Below, in pieces: positions 31,148 through 41,327 of a stretch of 64,000 nucleotides of DNA (positions within the stretch are counted from its first letter, which is position 1; each line of letters begins with the position of its first letter). Below the pieces are notes generated by a model that was not told the DNA's origin, did no database searches, and saw only the letters and a program-made list of their open reading frames with translations. The position numbers were made by a program, and so were the translations under genes. Source of the stretch: Pollenia angustigena (lineage: Eukaryota; Arthropoda; Insecta; Diptera; Polleniidae); contig OV884059.1 in NCBI GenBank assembly GCA_930367215.1, positions 24,514,945-24,578,944 of the forward strand. Direction: 5' to 3'.

Positions 31148-33733
31148 TTTTTATTATTGAATCTTTCTTATCGAAATTTACAATATGTATTCAAATCTTA
31201 ATTCTACTTGTTGTTTATTAGTTGTTACCAGTGTAACCACTAACTGCTGTATTCAAATTTTAAAAATGTCTTCTAGTTAGGCTCAAAGTATCGGTTCTTT
31301 TTAGCCTCTGGTGACCTTCGAACTGAAGCAGACCCCGAGCGAGGTAGTTAGGGTGGACCATTAGTTTATCGATGTAGCTTATTGAATATTTTTTAATTTC
31401 CTCCTGGATAGTGGGGACGTTGAGATCTCTGTGGATAATTTCATTACGTATATACCATGGGGCGCAGACAATTTGTCGTAATATTCTAGACTGTTTTCTT
31501 TGAAGCTTTTGGATGTTAGATGCGCATGCAGTACCCCATAATTGGATGCCATATGTCCATATTGGTTTTATGATGGACTTGTATAAGAGAATTTTGTTGT
31601 CTAAGGACAAGTTTGAGTTTCGACCGAGAAGCCAATGTAGTTCAGCTGCTTTAAGTTTCATAGCCGTTATTTTCGCTTCAATATGACGCGACCAGGTCAA
31701 GCGTCTATCTATATGAATTCCCAAGTACTTAACATGGTTTTCTACCGGAACAGTGATGTTATTTGTTTTTACAGCTGGGCACGTTTGTCTTCTGAGCGTG
31801 AAAGTTAAGTGAGCACATTTAGCCGAGTTAACCTTTATTCTCCATTTTTCTAGCCATGCCTCTAGTTCATTGATGTGGGACTGCAGATTTTGCGATGCGA
31901 CTTTTGGGTCATGGTTAACGCTTATAAATGCTGTGTCGTCTGCAAATGTAGAGGTATGCGTGCTCAGGTTTGTTGGCATATCCGCTGTATATATTATATA
32001 TAGAAGCGGTCCTAATATGCTGCCTTGGGGAACACCAGCAGTAATTTTCTTGAGGGGGGAGTATTTATCTTGCGACCTTACTATGAATGTTCTGCCTGTT
32101 AGATAGCTCTCCAGAAGCTTGTGAGTGTTTTGAGGAAGCAATCGTGTTATTTTGATGAGTAGCCCATCATGCCAAACTTTGTCAAAAGCTTGGGAAATGT
32201 CTATAAACAGTGCTGAGCAGTATTGCTTTTTCTCAAACGCCGATCTAATAAGGGTGACAATTCTATGCACTTGTTCTATTGTACCATGTTTCGCTCTGAA
32301 TCCGAACTGGTGGTCCGGGATGATGTCGTTTTCATTTAGATGAGGAGTTATACTTAAAACGAATATTTTTTCGAAAAGCTTCGATATGATTGACAATAAG
32401 CTTATCGGTCTGTACGACGCAACCTGGCTAGCATCTTTTCCTGGCTTGGGAATCATAACAACTATAGACCTCTTCCATGAGGATAAGAAGTATCCGACTC
32501 TTAATATAGCGTTAAAAATGAGCAGCAAGATTCTGGAAGCTGACGATGGTAGGTTTCTTATCATTGACCCTGTGATGCGGTCAGGTCCGGGAGATTTTCT
32601 AATATTCACTTTTTCTATTGCAGATTTTGCTTGAGTTATGTTAAATTTTAATGGATGGTTTACCTTATCAGGAATGATTGGACGACAGGAACAAGTATGT
32701 GCATCATGTGGCGTGAAAACTTTCTCAAGGTGGCCCGCGAAAGCGTTTAATTTTTGATGTGTGTTTTTGGCCCAAGTGCGGGTTTCCAGTCTTAATGGAG
32801 ATTCTTGGGTTATAGGGCATTTCATATGCCGTACAGCCTTCCATAAGCTATAATTGGTGTTTTTTGTGGCGTCTAGGCTGTTTAGATAGCCTTCTATTGC
32901 GGACTCGTGGTTCTGTCTCAATTTGTTGCGAAGTGTGGTCAGGCATAATTGTAGTTGGGCCTTAGTGGTTGGGGAACGACTGTTTTGCCATTGTCTTCTT
33001 AACTCCCTTTTTTCTCTGATAAGGTCCTCTATATCCGTCGATGTATTGTAAGGAGCACGTTTAATTGTCCGCTTGATTGGGGTTGCATTTCTTGCTGCAG
33101 TATCCAAGACTTCTGTAAATCGGTCGACAGCTATTTGGATGTCAGATGAATCTTTTAGGGGAATGCACTGTAATAGGTGAGAGCTCACATACATTTTATA
33201 CTTTAACCAATTTGTGTTTCTGTTTGGATAGGAAATAAAGTTTGCAGCTGCAGCGTCAGAGTTACCTTTTAAAATGAGGATTGAAGGTGAATGATCAGAC
33301 GAAAGATCATAGGAGGAACTAACTAGTACCTGATCGCGCTTGATGTTTTTAATTACAGCAAAGTCAATAAGGTCTGGTAGCTTATTGAAGTCGGTTGGCC
33401 AATAGGTAGGCTTACCACTCGATACCACATCAAAATTATTTGCAGTTACGGTATTGTATAGCTGATTACCTCTAGGACTAATAAGTCTGGAGCCCCAATA
33501 CGTATGTTTAGCGTTGTAGTCGCCAGCAGCAATGAATTTCTGGCCCAATGTGGAGAAGAAGTTGAGAAATTTATCGTTTACAATTTTGTGCCTCGGGGGA
33601 CAATAAACGGATGCTAACGTAAGATTGAAATCAGTAAGATTTATAGATGTGGCCTGGATACAATCTTCTTCGTACTCTGGCAATGGCAAGTGTCTGATGT
33701 GTTTGTGCACAATTATGGCTGTGCCATAATGTG
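31114..33733 (-). mobile_element. 5'-truncated Jockey-clade LINE with 11-bp target duplication
   Basis: The element has a poly-T run (its poly-A tail) at about 31114-31141 and is flanked by TGAGGTGAAAG at 31103-31113 and 33734-33744. Its 3' UTR (31142-31259) is AT-rich. The 5' end stops inside the endonuclease (GTAIIVHKH). Long pure tail, exact duplication and an unbroken frame all show a recent insertion. It sits in the Tc1/mariner transposase gene, 12 bp from a Transib-like element. A related 3' fragment is at 60945-61189. Confidence 0.93.
31260..33710 (-). CDS. Jockey ORF2: endonuclease (partial) and reverse transcriptase
   Basis: The frame is 816 residues from the first Met and stays open to the truncated 5' end. 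Residues 1-150 are the C-terminal part of an AP-like endonuclease (AAGDYNAKHTYWGSR at about 61-75; SSDHSP near 140), so the N-terminal catalytic Asn/Glu motifs are missing. The RT follows with SPGPDRITGSMI, ASYRPISLLSIISK, FIDISQAFDKVWH, GVPQGSILGPLLY and the catalytic FADDTAF at 589-595. The thumb and C-terminal part have YLGIHIDRRLTW, GIQLWGTACA, PWYIRNEIIHRDLN and HPNYLARGLL. No stop or frameshift interrupts it. The protein would nick and prime DNA for target-primed reverse transcription in the nucleus, but the truncated endonuclease and lack of promoter/ORF1 make this copy nonautonomous. It ends SLTRRHF. Confidence 0.93.
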   Translation of the reverse strand: MHKHIRHLPLPEYEEDCIQATSINLTDFNLTLASVYCPPRHKIVNDKFLNFFSTLGQKFIAAGDYNAKHTYWGSRLISPRGNQLYNTVTANNFDVVSSGKPTYWPTDFNKLPDLIDFAVIKNIKRDQVLVSSSYDLSSDHSPSILILKGNSDAAAANFISYPNRNTNWLKYKMYVSSHLLQCIPLKDSSDIQIAVDRFTEVLDTAARNATPIKRTIKRAPYNTSTDIEDLIREKRELRRQWQNSRSPTTKAQLQLCLTTLRNKLRQNHESAIEGYLNSLDATKNTNYSLWKAVRHMKCPITQESPLRLETRTWAKNTHQKLNAFAGHLEKVFTPHDAHTCSCRPIIPDKVNHPLKFNITQAKSAIEKVNIRKSPGPDRITGSMIRNLPSSASRILLLIFNAILRVGYFLSSWKRSIVVMIPKPGKDASQVASYRPISLLSIISKLFEKIFVLSITPHLNENDIIPDHQFGFRAKHGTIEQVHRIVTLIRSAFEKKQYCSALFIDISQAFDKVWHDGLLIKITRLLPQNTHKLLESYLTGRTFIVRSQDKYSPLKKITAGVPQGSILGPLLYIIYTADMPTNLSTHTSTFADDTAFISVNHDPKVASQNLQSHINELEAWLEKWRIKVNSAKCAHLTFTLRRQTCPAVKTNNITVPVENHVKYLGIHIDRRLTWSRHIEAKITAMKLKAAELHWLLGRNSNLSLDNKILLYKSIIKPIWTYGIQLWGTACASNIQKLQRKQSRILRQIVCAPWYIRNEIIHRDLNVPTIQEEIKKYSISYIDKLMVHPNYLARGLLQFEGHQRLKRTDTLSLTRRHF

Positions 33734-34109
33734 TGAGGTGAAAGTGTGTGTCGTCGCACAGTGGCTGAAAATTTTATTTCATTGGCCAAAAGTCCAATTT
33801 TTGTTTGTCACCGATTTCAAAAATTTAAATTTTATTTAATAGTAAACATATTAACACTAAGGTAGCCAAAAAATTTGATCAAAATATTGGTAATTTGGTT
33901 GTGCCATGTTGTTAAACAAAACTTTTTTTTTAATTCAGCAAAAAAGTGCTTTTTTAATATTTAATCCGAAAGAAATAATCATTGCACAAAAACTATCAGC
34001 GATAATGACCTGCTTGCTTTTTTGCTAGGTTGGTAGTCTTGTTATCTTTAAAAAGCTAATATTTGCGACTGCTCTGTTATTTATATTTGAGATGTTAGGA
34101 CATATTTTC

Positions 34110-36985
34110 TAAATTACTATATTTTTGTCAAATTTCAACTTAAGTAGAATAGAACTTTTGCGGACCAAAAGGGACCAAGAAGGTGAAACCACTGATAGAA
34201 AGGTGAAAGTGTTTTCTTTAACCCTATATATACTCTGGTACCCGTTTGGACCCGTCTGTTTAACACTTTTTTAATTTTAATGAAATTACTCCGAAAAAAA
34301 TTTCTAAACTATGTACTATATTTTTGTCAAATTTCAACTTAAGTAGAATAGAACTTTTGCGGATCAAAAGGGATTAAGAAAGTAAAACCACTGATAGAAA
34401 GGTGAAAATGTTTTCTTTTACCCTGTATATACTCTTGTATCCGTTTGGACCCGTCTGTTTAACACTTTTTTAATTTTAATGAAATTACTCCGAAAAAAAT
34501 TTCTAAACTATGTACTATATTTTTGTCAAATTTCAACTTAAGTAAAATAGAACTTTTGCGGATCAAAAGGGATTAAGAAAGTAAAACCACTGATAGAAAG
34601 GCGAAAGTGTTTTCTTTAACCCTATATATACTCTTGTACCCGTTTGGACCCGTCTGTTTAACACTTTTTTAATTTTAATGAAATTACTCAAAAAAAAATT
34701 TCTAAACTATGTACTATATTTTTGTCAAATTTCAACTTAAGTAAAATAGAACTTTTGCGGACCAAAAGGGACCAAGAAGGTGAAACCACTGATAGAAAGG
34801 TGAAAGTGTTTTCTTTTACCCTGTATATACTCTTGTATCCGTTTGGACCCGTCTGTTAAACACTTTTTTAATTTTAATGAAATTACTCCAAAAAAAAAAA
34901 ATTTCTAAACTATGTACTATATTTTTGTCAAATTTCAACTTAAGTAGAATAGAACTTTTGCGGACCAAAAGGGACCAAGAAGGTGAAACCACTGATAGAA
35001 AGGTGAAAGTGTTTTCTTTTACCCTGTATATACTCTTGTATCCGTTTGGACCCGTCTGTTAAACACTTTTTTAATTTTAATGAAATTACTCAAAAAAAAA
35101 AAAATTTCTAAACTATGTACTATATTTTTGTCAAATTTCAACTTAAGTAAAATAGAACTTTTGCGGATCAAAAGGGATTAAGAAAGTAAAACCACTGATA
35201 GAAAGGCGAAAGTGTTTTCTTTAACCCTATATATACTCTTGCACCCGTTTGGACCCGTCTGTTTAACACTTTTTTAATTTTAATGAAATTACTCAAAAAA
35301 AAATTTCTAAACTATGTACTATATTTTTGTCAAATTTCAACTTAAGTAAAATAGAACTTTTGCGGATCAAAAGGGATTAAGAAAGTAAAACCACTGATAG
35401 AAAGGTGAAAGTGTTTTCTTTTACCCTGTATATACTCTTGTATCCGTTTGGACCCGTCTGTTAAACACTTTTTTAATTTTAATGAAATTACTCAAAAAAA
35501 AAAATTTCTTAACTATGTACTATATTTTTGTCAAATTTCAAATTTAGTAGAATAGAACTTTTGCGGATCAAAAGGGATTAAGAAAGTTAAACCACTGATA
35601 GAAAGGTGAAAGTGTTTTTCTTTTACCCTGTATATACTCTTGTACCCGTTTGGACCCGTCTGTTTAACACTTTTTTAATTTTAATGAAATTACTCAAAAA
35701 AAAGTGTCTAAACTATGTACTATATTTTTGTCAAATTTCAACTTAAGTAGAATAGAACTTTTGCGGATCAAAAGGGATTAAGAAAGTAAAACCACTGATA
35801 GAAAGGTGAAAGTGTTTTCTTTTACCCTGTATATACTCTTGTATCCGTTTGGACCCGTCTGTTTAACACTTTTTTAATTTTAATGAAATTACTCAAAAAA
35901 AAAAATTTCTAAACTATGTACTATATTTTTGTCAAATTTCAACTTTAGTAGAATAGAACTTTTGCGGACCAAAAGGGACCCAGAAGGTGAAACCACTGAT
36001 AGAAAGGTGAAAGTGTTTTCTTTAACCCTATATATACTCTTGTACCCGTTTGGACCCGTCTGTTTAACACTTTTTTAATTTTAATGAAATTACTCAAAAA
36101 AAAATTTCTAAACTATGTACTATATTTTTGTCAAATTTCAACTTAAGTAAAATAGAACTTTTGCGGATCAAAAGGGATTAAGAAAGTAAAACCACTGATA
36201 GAAAGGCGAAAGTGTTTTCTTTAACCCTATATATACTCTTGTACCCGTTTGGACCCGTCTGTTTAACACTTTTTTAATTTTAATGAAATTACTCAAAAAA
36301 AAAATTTCTAAACTATGTACTATATTTTTGTCAAATTTCAACTTAAGTAAAATAGAACTTTTGCGGATCAAAAGGGATTAAGAAAGTAAAACCACTGATA
36401 GAAAGGCGAAAGTGTTTTCTTTAACCCTATATATACTCTTGTATTCGTTTGGACCCGTCTGTTTAACACTTTTTTAATTTTAATGAAATTACTCAAAAAA
36501 AAATTTCTAAACTATGTACTATATTTTTGTCAAATTTCAACTTAAGTAAAATAGAACTTTTGCGGATCAAAAGGGATTAAGAAAGTAAAACCACTGATAG
36601 AAAGGCGAAAGTGTTTTCTTTAACCCTATATATACTCTTGTACCCGTTTGGACCCGTCTGTTTAACACTTTTTTAATTTTAATGAAATTACTCAAAAAAA
36701 AATTTCTAAACTATGTACTATATTTTTGTCAAATTTCAACTTAAGTAAAATAGAACTTTTGCGGATCAAAAGGGATTAAGAAAGTAAAACCACTGATAGA
36801 AAGGCGAAAGTGTTTTCTTTAACCCTATATATACTCTTGTACCCGTTTGGACCCGTCTGTTTAACACATTTTTAATTTTATTGAAATTACTAAAAAAAAA
36901 TTTCTAAACTATGTACTATATTTTTGTCAAATTTAAACTTTAGTAGAATAGAACTTTTGCGGATCAAAAGGGATAGAAAGGTAAT
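34110..36985. repeat. Tandem array of about fifteen 200-bp units inside the Transib-like element
   Basis: The anchor ATGTACTATATTTTTGTCAA recurs at about 34311, 34510, 34709, 34912, 35115, 35314, 35515, 35715, 35916, 36115, 36315, 36514, 36713 and 36911, giving steps of 198-203 bp. Length differences come mainly from an A-run (8-13 A) before TTTCTAAACTATG. Each unit has GCGGAYCAAAAGGGAYYAAG, CCACTGATAGAAAGG and CCGTTTGGACCCGTCTG. Two variants alternate irregularly (GGACCAAAAGGGACC and GGATCAAAAGGGATT). The first and last units are partial. Minus-strand frames here are shadows. Confidence 0.95.
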
Positions 36986-37169
36986 TTTAATGAAATTACT
37001 CAAAAAAGTTATTTTTTTTTTAAATTGTTTTTTTACAATTTTTTTTTTTATTCCGCAAAAATGTTTGCAGAAGTAAAAGAAATCATGTGCTATTGTCTTC
37101 AAAAAAAATTTTATGATATAGGGTAAATTGATCGTGATCGAATAGAATACAGGTGGTACATATAAAAAG

Positions 37170-37690
37170 CCGAAAAAAGGGTCAGGCAATACAAATGATG
37201 GCAATACCGCAAGAAGAAACAGCATCTGAAATAACAGGTGTTGATTTTAACCTCATTTTTAGATTTAAAATAATCCAAGAATACTTGCGTGCAATGAAGA
37301 AATTGACTCTAGCGAATTTGGAGATTTTGATAAGTAAACTGCAAAAATATATACAACTAAGTACCCATGGAGAAATATGTCTGCTACAGTTCAAAAAATC
37401 CTTTATCACGGAGAAGATGTCATTAAATATCAGTTGGTGCCACTTGAAGATTTATCAGAGGAAGCATAGGAAAAAAGGAATAAGGATTACAGATTTTATA
37501 GAGAGCACAATACTAGAAAAATTTCACGAAATTCCAGTATCTGGCAACGTCAGATCCGTTCATCTCCAGTATTCGAAATCAATGGAAAGTGGACCATCGG
37601 GATTTAGATGAAGAAGTCAAAAAACTACTAAAGAACAGAAACAACACAGAACAGAATATGGAATATTTGCAATCAATCTTTCATTTAAAT
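37170..37690 (+). pseudogene. Transib-like transposase, C-terminal relic
   Basis: Pieces in shifting frames read GNTNDGNTARR, then ASEITGVDFNLIFRFKIIQEYL, then YPWRN followed by MSATVQKILYHGEDVIKYQL (37377 onward). After this come VPLEDLSEEA, a TAG stop at 37467, and EKRNKDYRFYREHNTRKISR. This order matches the C-terminal region of Transib transposases as I remember it (G-N-T-x-R-R-F ... I-T-G ... V-H-K-x-L-x-H-G ... L-S-E-E-A-x-E-x-R-N-K). At least one stop and several shifts destroy it, and the catalytic N-terminal part is absent. The 152-residue frame at 37153-37611 is in another frame for most of its length. Confidence 0.7.
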
Positions 37691-37939
37691 GAACAATAAT
37701 TATAATTCATTAGATCTAAGACAGACATTGTATTATTAAAAAATAATAATAAACAGAAACTCACATTGTTACAAAAGCTATTAAAATCTATTGCTGCTAT
37801 TATTCATACATTATCCACATATGTATGAAATGTTTTAATAAATAAGAATAAATAAGTGTAAACAAATTTGAAAGCAAAAATTTTTATATTTTTCAGCAAT
37901 AATAGCAAAATTTCCAGTGGATTTTACTATTTTTTTTTA

Positions 37940-38030
37940 ATCCAAATTTTTAATATTTTTAATTAGGCTTAAGTTTATCAAATTTAATTTTCATTAAATT
38001 ATTTTTATGAAGAAAGGAATTTTTTTTTAA
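37940..38030 (+). repeat. Repeat R arm fragment inside the Transib-like element
   Basis: 'TTTTTAATATTTTTAATTAGGCTTAAG' and 'TTTTCATTAAATTATTTTTATGAAGAAAGGAATTT' match the outer part of repeat R at 29450-29520. Only this outer segment is present. Confidence 0.65.
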
Positions 38031-38330
38031 TGTTAAATTTTTTTTTATAGTGTAAACATTTAATTTTTTGAGTGTCCCATTATTACAAAAAATGTTAATG
38101 ATTATTATTTAAATCTAAAAATTAAATTTTTAAATAATTAAAAGAAACAAAAAACCCATATTGCACGCTAAAGTAAAAAAAAAATCTAAAGTTCCACTTT
38201 GGCCTTAACTTCCGCAATAACTACTCAACCGATTTTAATGAAATTTCAAGTGGAGAAAGTTTAAGAATCTATCTGTCGATTAAATAAGATTTTTGGCCAA
38301 TGAAAAACGATTTTCAGCCACTGTGCGTCG

Positions 38331-38880
38331 CTGAAGATGATTTTGTTTTAAGAGTCATCTGATAATGACTTTCTTTTAAGAGTCACCATTCAATTCTTCC
38401 TGTTCAACCAGCCATTCGGCGTAGTCATGAGGCTTAAAATGGTCAGTAGGCTTCATTTCTTGCGTCAATTGAACCGTGTAAGGATGTAAATTCAAATCTT
38501 TATTAAAAATTCGCATTATTGATGTTTGTGAAGTGTTCAATTGATGGGCACGACAACTAGTCGAGGTTCACTGCTCTTCTGCCACACTACCGCGAACAAC
38601 AGCAACGTTATCCGCAGATCGAACTGAACGAGCAGGTGCAGGTGTTTTTACATTTCCTACATACCCGGTTTGCTGAAATTTGCGCACAATTCACCCGATT
38701 CTGGACTCAATTGGTCGCTTATGCTGACCAGAAAAATCACAAAGTGCACGGTATGCATTTTGATTTGAACGCCCATTTTCGTAAAAAAGCTTTAACAATC
38801 TTAACGCACTGCTCAATTGTGTACCTCTCAATGCTTGAATTTGTCAAAGACTGAAACAAAGAAATGTCAAATTAAGTTGG
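38331..38880 (-). pseudogene. Tc1/mariner-type transposase, N-terminal half
   Basis: From 38880 down, the reverse strand gives a helix-turn-helix-like region, then RSVRSADNVAVVRGSV, then HQLNTSQTSIMRI, NKDLNLHPYTVQLTQEMKP and HDYAEWLVEQEELN, then KIIFSD at the Transib insertion. This is the paired-type DNA-binding part and linker of a Tc1/mariner-superfamily transposase. Short shifts and stops are present. It continues at 33756-33734 and 31113-30601. The right end near 38920 (GTTGGACTACCC) may be the element's terminus. Confidence 0.8.
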
Positions 38881-38940
38881 CCAAAAAACTGGACGTTAAG
38901 CTGTAACTCACAATTAACAGTTGGACTACCCTTTATTTTG

Positions 38941-39370
38941 CCTTTTAAAAATTTTATTTTTGTTTTACCTAAAATGAGGCTACAGAAGCTTTTATTGTTA
39001 AAATCTTTAAAATAGGCTTTGATGTTTTACTTATAATTACTATAACTGAAAACTATGAAGAAGGCCTCTTATTAAGAACAGTTTTCCTGCTTGTTTTTAT
39101 GAATGAAAATAAATCACTTTTCCAGTCATTTATTTCTAGATTTCTAACCTCAAAATATGAATTAAAAAAGAATATATCTTGAACAAACATTCTTTATTTT
39201 GTACAAGTATTTTAGGAATGTCATTTATTTGTTATTGATATAAAAAACTAAATACGACGTTATTTTATTTTTGAATATTTGACTAAAAGTCTATCTCATG
39301 ATAAAAAAAAACAAATTACTTTTAATAAAAAACAGTTGAACAAATAAAAAATATTTTTAAAGTTTTTTTT
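38941..39370. other. AT-rich noncoding stretch
   Basis: Nothing was recognised between the Tc1/mariner relic and the DINE-like element. Confidence 0.4.
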
Positions 39371-40420
39371 TATACCACCACAATTAGTTGTGAAGAGGGT
39401 ATACTTAGTTAGTCATTCCTTGTGAAACTTTTTTATTATTCATCTCAGACCCCAGAAAGTATATAAACAAACTTAGTGTCAAATTGCTTGTAGTTATCCT
39501 AAGCAGTTTGGGATTGAATTCCAGCAAAATCGGTTCTGTAGGATCAGAGCTATGAATCAAAATGTGGAATCACCACTTAAAAAAAAAATTGATAAATTTA
39601 TTACAAAAACTTACATAAATGGTAACATTGTGGAAAAATTCGTTTTATTCGACTATTATTATTACAAAAACTTACATAAATGGTAACATTGTGGAAAAAT
39701 TCGTTTTATTCGACAAGAAATCACGCTGCAAAATTTCCTGAAGATCCGTCTATCATTAACTATAGGCCCCACTCCCGGAAAACAGTATAGTGCGCCTAAA
39801 ATCCTAATTAACAATGCTATCATAACAAAATTTGACTCGTCGGAGTTAAATAGGACTAGAAATGCAACTGTGAAGTTTCGTGAAGATCGGTACATAATTA
39901 ACCCTAGGCCCCATATAAACCCCTTCTTCCGGAAAAAAGTTTAGTACGAATAAAACCGTAAAAAATAATGCTATCATAACAAAATTTGGTACATCAAAGT
40001 ATTATAGAACTAAAAATAAGGCTGTGAAATTTTGTAAAGATCGGTCCATAATTAACCCTAGGCCCCATATAAACCCCTTCTTCCGGGAAAAAGTTTAGTA
40101 TGCATAAAACCGTAAAAAATAATGCTATCAAAACATCAAGTATTATAGAACTGGAAATAAGGCTGTGAAATTTCGTGAAGATCGGTCCATAATTTACCCT
40201 AGGCCCCATATAAACCCAAATTCCGGAAAACAGTTTAGTACGCCTAAAACCGTAAAAAATAATGCTGTCATACCAAGATTTGGTACCTCACAGTTGTATA
40301 TGACTTTTAATGACACTTTGAAGTTTCGTAAAGATCGGCCCATAATTTACCCTAGGCCCCATATAAACCTTACTCCCGCAAAACAGCTTAGTACGCCTAA
40401 AAACATAAAAAATAATGCTA

Positions 40421-40805
40421 CACTCAAAATATTATGTAGTTAAATTCAAACGAAAATTCATTTTAAACAACTTAAAATTCACTTAAAAAACGGATCATTT
40501 ACATTTCATTTAAAACAAATGATTTTTACATTCATTTTTAAATTTTTTATTTTTTGAACAGCATATTCGTTAAAATTGAATGATTTTTACTATAAAAAAA
40601 TATATTTTAAACGACAAAAATCAAACTGCATAACAAATTAAATACGATAAAACATTATTTTCTGGTAATTTGTTTTTAGAACAACAAACATAAATGTTAA
40701 AAAATAAAATTATTCGAAAAAATAACTATATTTTTATTCAATTTTAACAGAACAGAAAACGAATTTAATAAACCACAATCAGTTACTGTAATAATTTTAT
40801 AAGTG
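40421..40805. mobile_element. 385-bp MITE with CACT ends and proven TA target
   Basis: The ends are CACTCAAAATATTATG and, reverse complemented, CACTTATAAAATTATT, flanked by TA (40419-40420 and 40806-40807). Neighbouring tandem units read AATGCTATCATAAC across the empty site, while here GCTA and TATCATAAC are separated by the insert. The TA duplication is therefore demonstrated. It contains AT-rich inverted words and no coding sequence. Confidence 0.8.
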
Positions 40806-40915
40806 TATCATAACATAATTTGGTACATCACAGTTTTATTGAACAAGAAATAAGACTATAAAATTTTGTGAAGAACGGTCCATAATTTACCATATTCCCC
40901 ATACCCAGTAAAAAA

Positions 40916-41327
40916 TGTGCTCCAAAAGGAGCAGGTTTTGTGTATGAATTCATACCACAAATCGCTTCAAACCTGCTGATAGGATGCCTGATTTTTGTAT
41001 GGGGCGTTCCCGGTTTGGAGGCTGACAATAAGCGCTTCTTTTAACATGCAAATAAAGCACTCCTAAAGTGCTTTCTAGGAGCTTACTATATTGATATATT
41101 CACTAATGTTTTGCTTTTACTTTTGTTTAAATGCCTTTTTCCAATCATTTTCGTATATTTTTATTTTTTTTCGGTTTGCAATCTTCTTCGTTGTCAGCAC
41201 TAAAATATCAGCTTTTTTGTATATTTTATTCTATATCATTTACTGCTTTATAAAAGCTCTTTTATTGAAGCGCTCGATTATGCGCTTTTTCTCTTAAGAG
41301 CTTCAAAAAACCCAAATTTTTTTACTA
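40916..41327. mobile_element. CAGTAAAAAA-ended MITE, second copy
   Basis: Reverse orientation copy of 27636-28072, sharing GCTCCAAAAGGAGCAGGTTT, 'GGCGTTCCCGGTTTGGAGG' and 'AAGCGCTTCTTTTAACATG'. It interrupts the DINE-like element between CCATA and CCAGAAAACAG. The right end reads TTTTTTTACTA instead of TACTG. Confidence 0.75.

Larger units (their letters stand above)
33757..38325. mobile_element. Transib-like DNA transposon, internally rearranged
   Basis: The terminal inverted repeats of about 38 bp start CACAGTGGCTGAAAAT on both sides and share TTTCATTGGCCAAAA. CGTCG is duplicated at 33752-33756 and 38326-38330. CACAGTG equals the V(D)J recombination heptamer, and GC-rich 5-bp duplications are known for Transib, the superfamily related to RAG1. 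A Transib-like transposase C-terminal relic lies at about 37170-37690. Most of the body (34110-36985) is a 200-bp satellite array. It interrupts the Tc1/mariner transposase gene exactly after the first catalytic block, and removal of one CGTCG restores K-I-I-F-S-D-D-T-H-F-H-L there. Confidence 0.85.

Noticed and set aside
34110..36985. CRISPR-like array
   Set aside because: Whole 200-bp units repeat without distinct spacers. This is a satellite in a eukaryotic transposon.
37153..37611. 152-residue open frame taken as a gene
   Set aside because: The Transib-like transposase similarity lies in other frames over most of this stretch, so the long frame is mainly an overlapping shadow.
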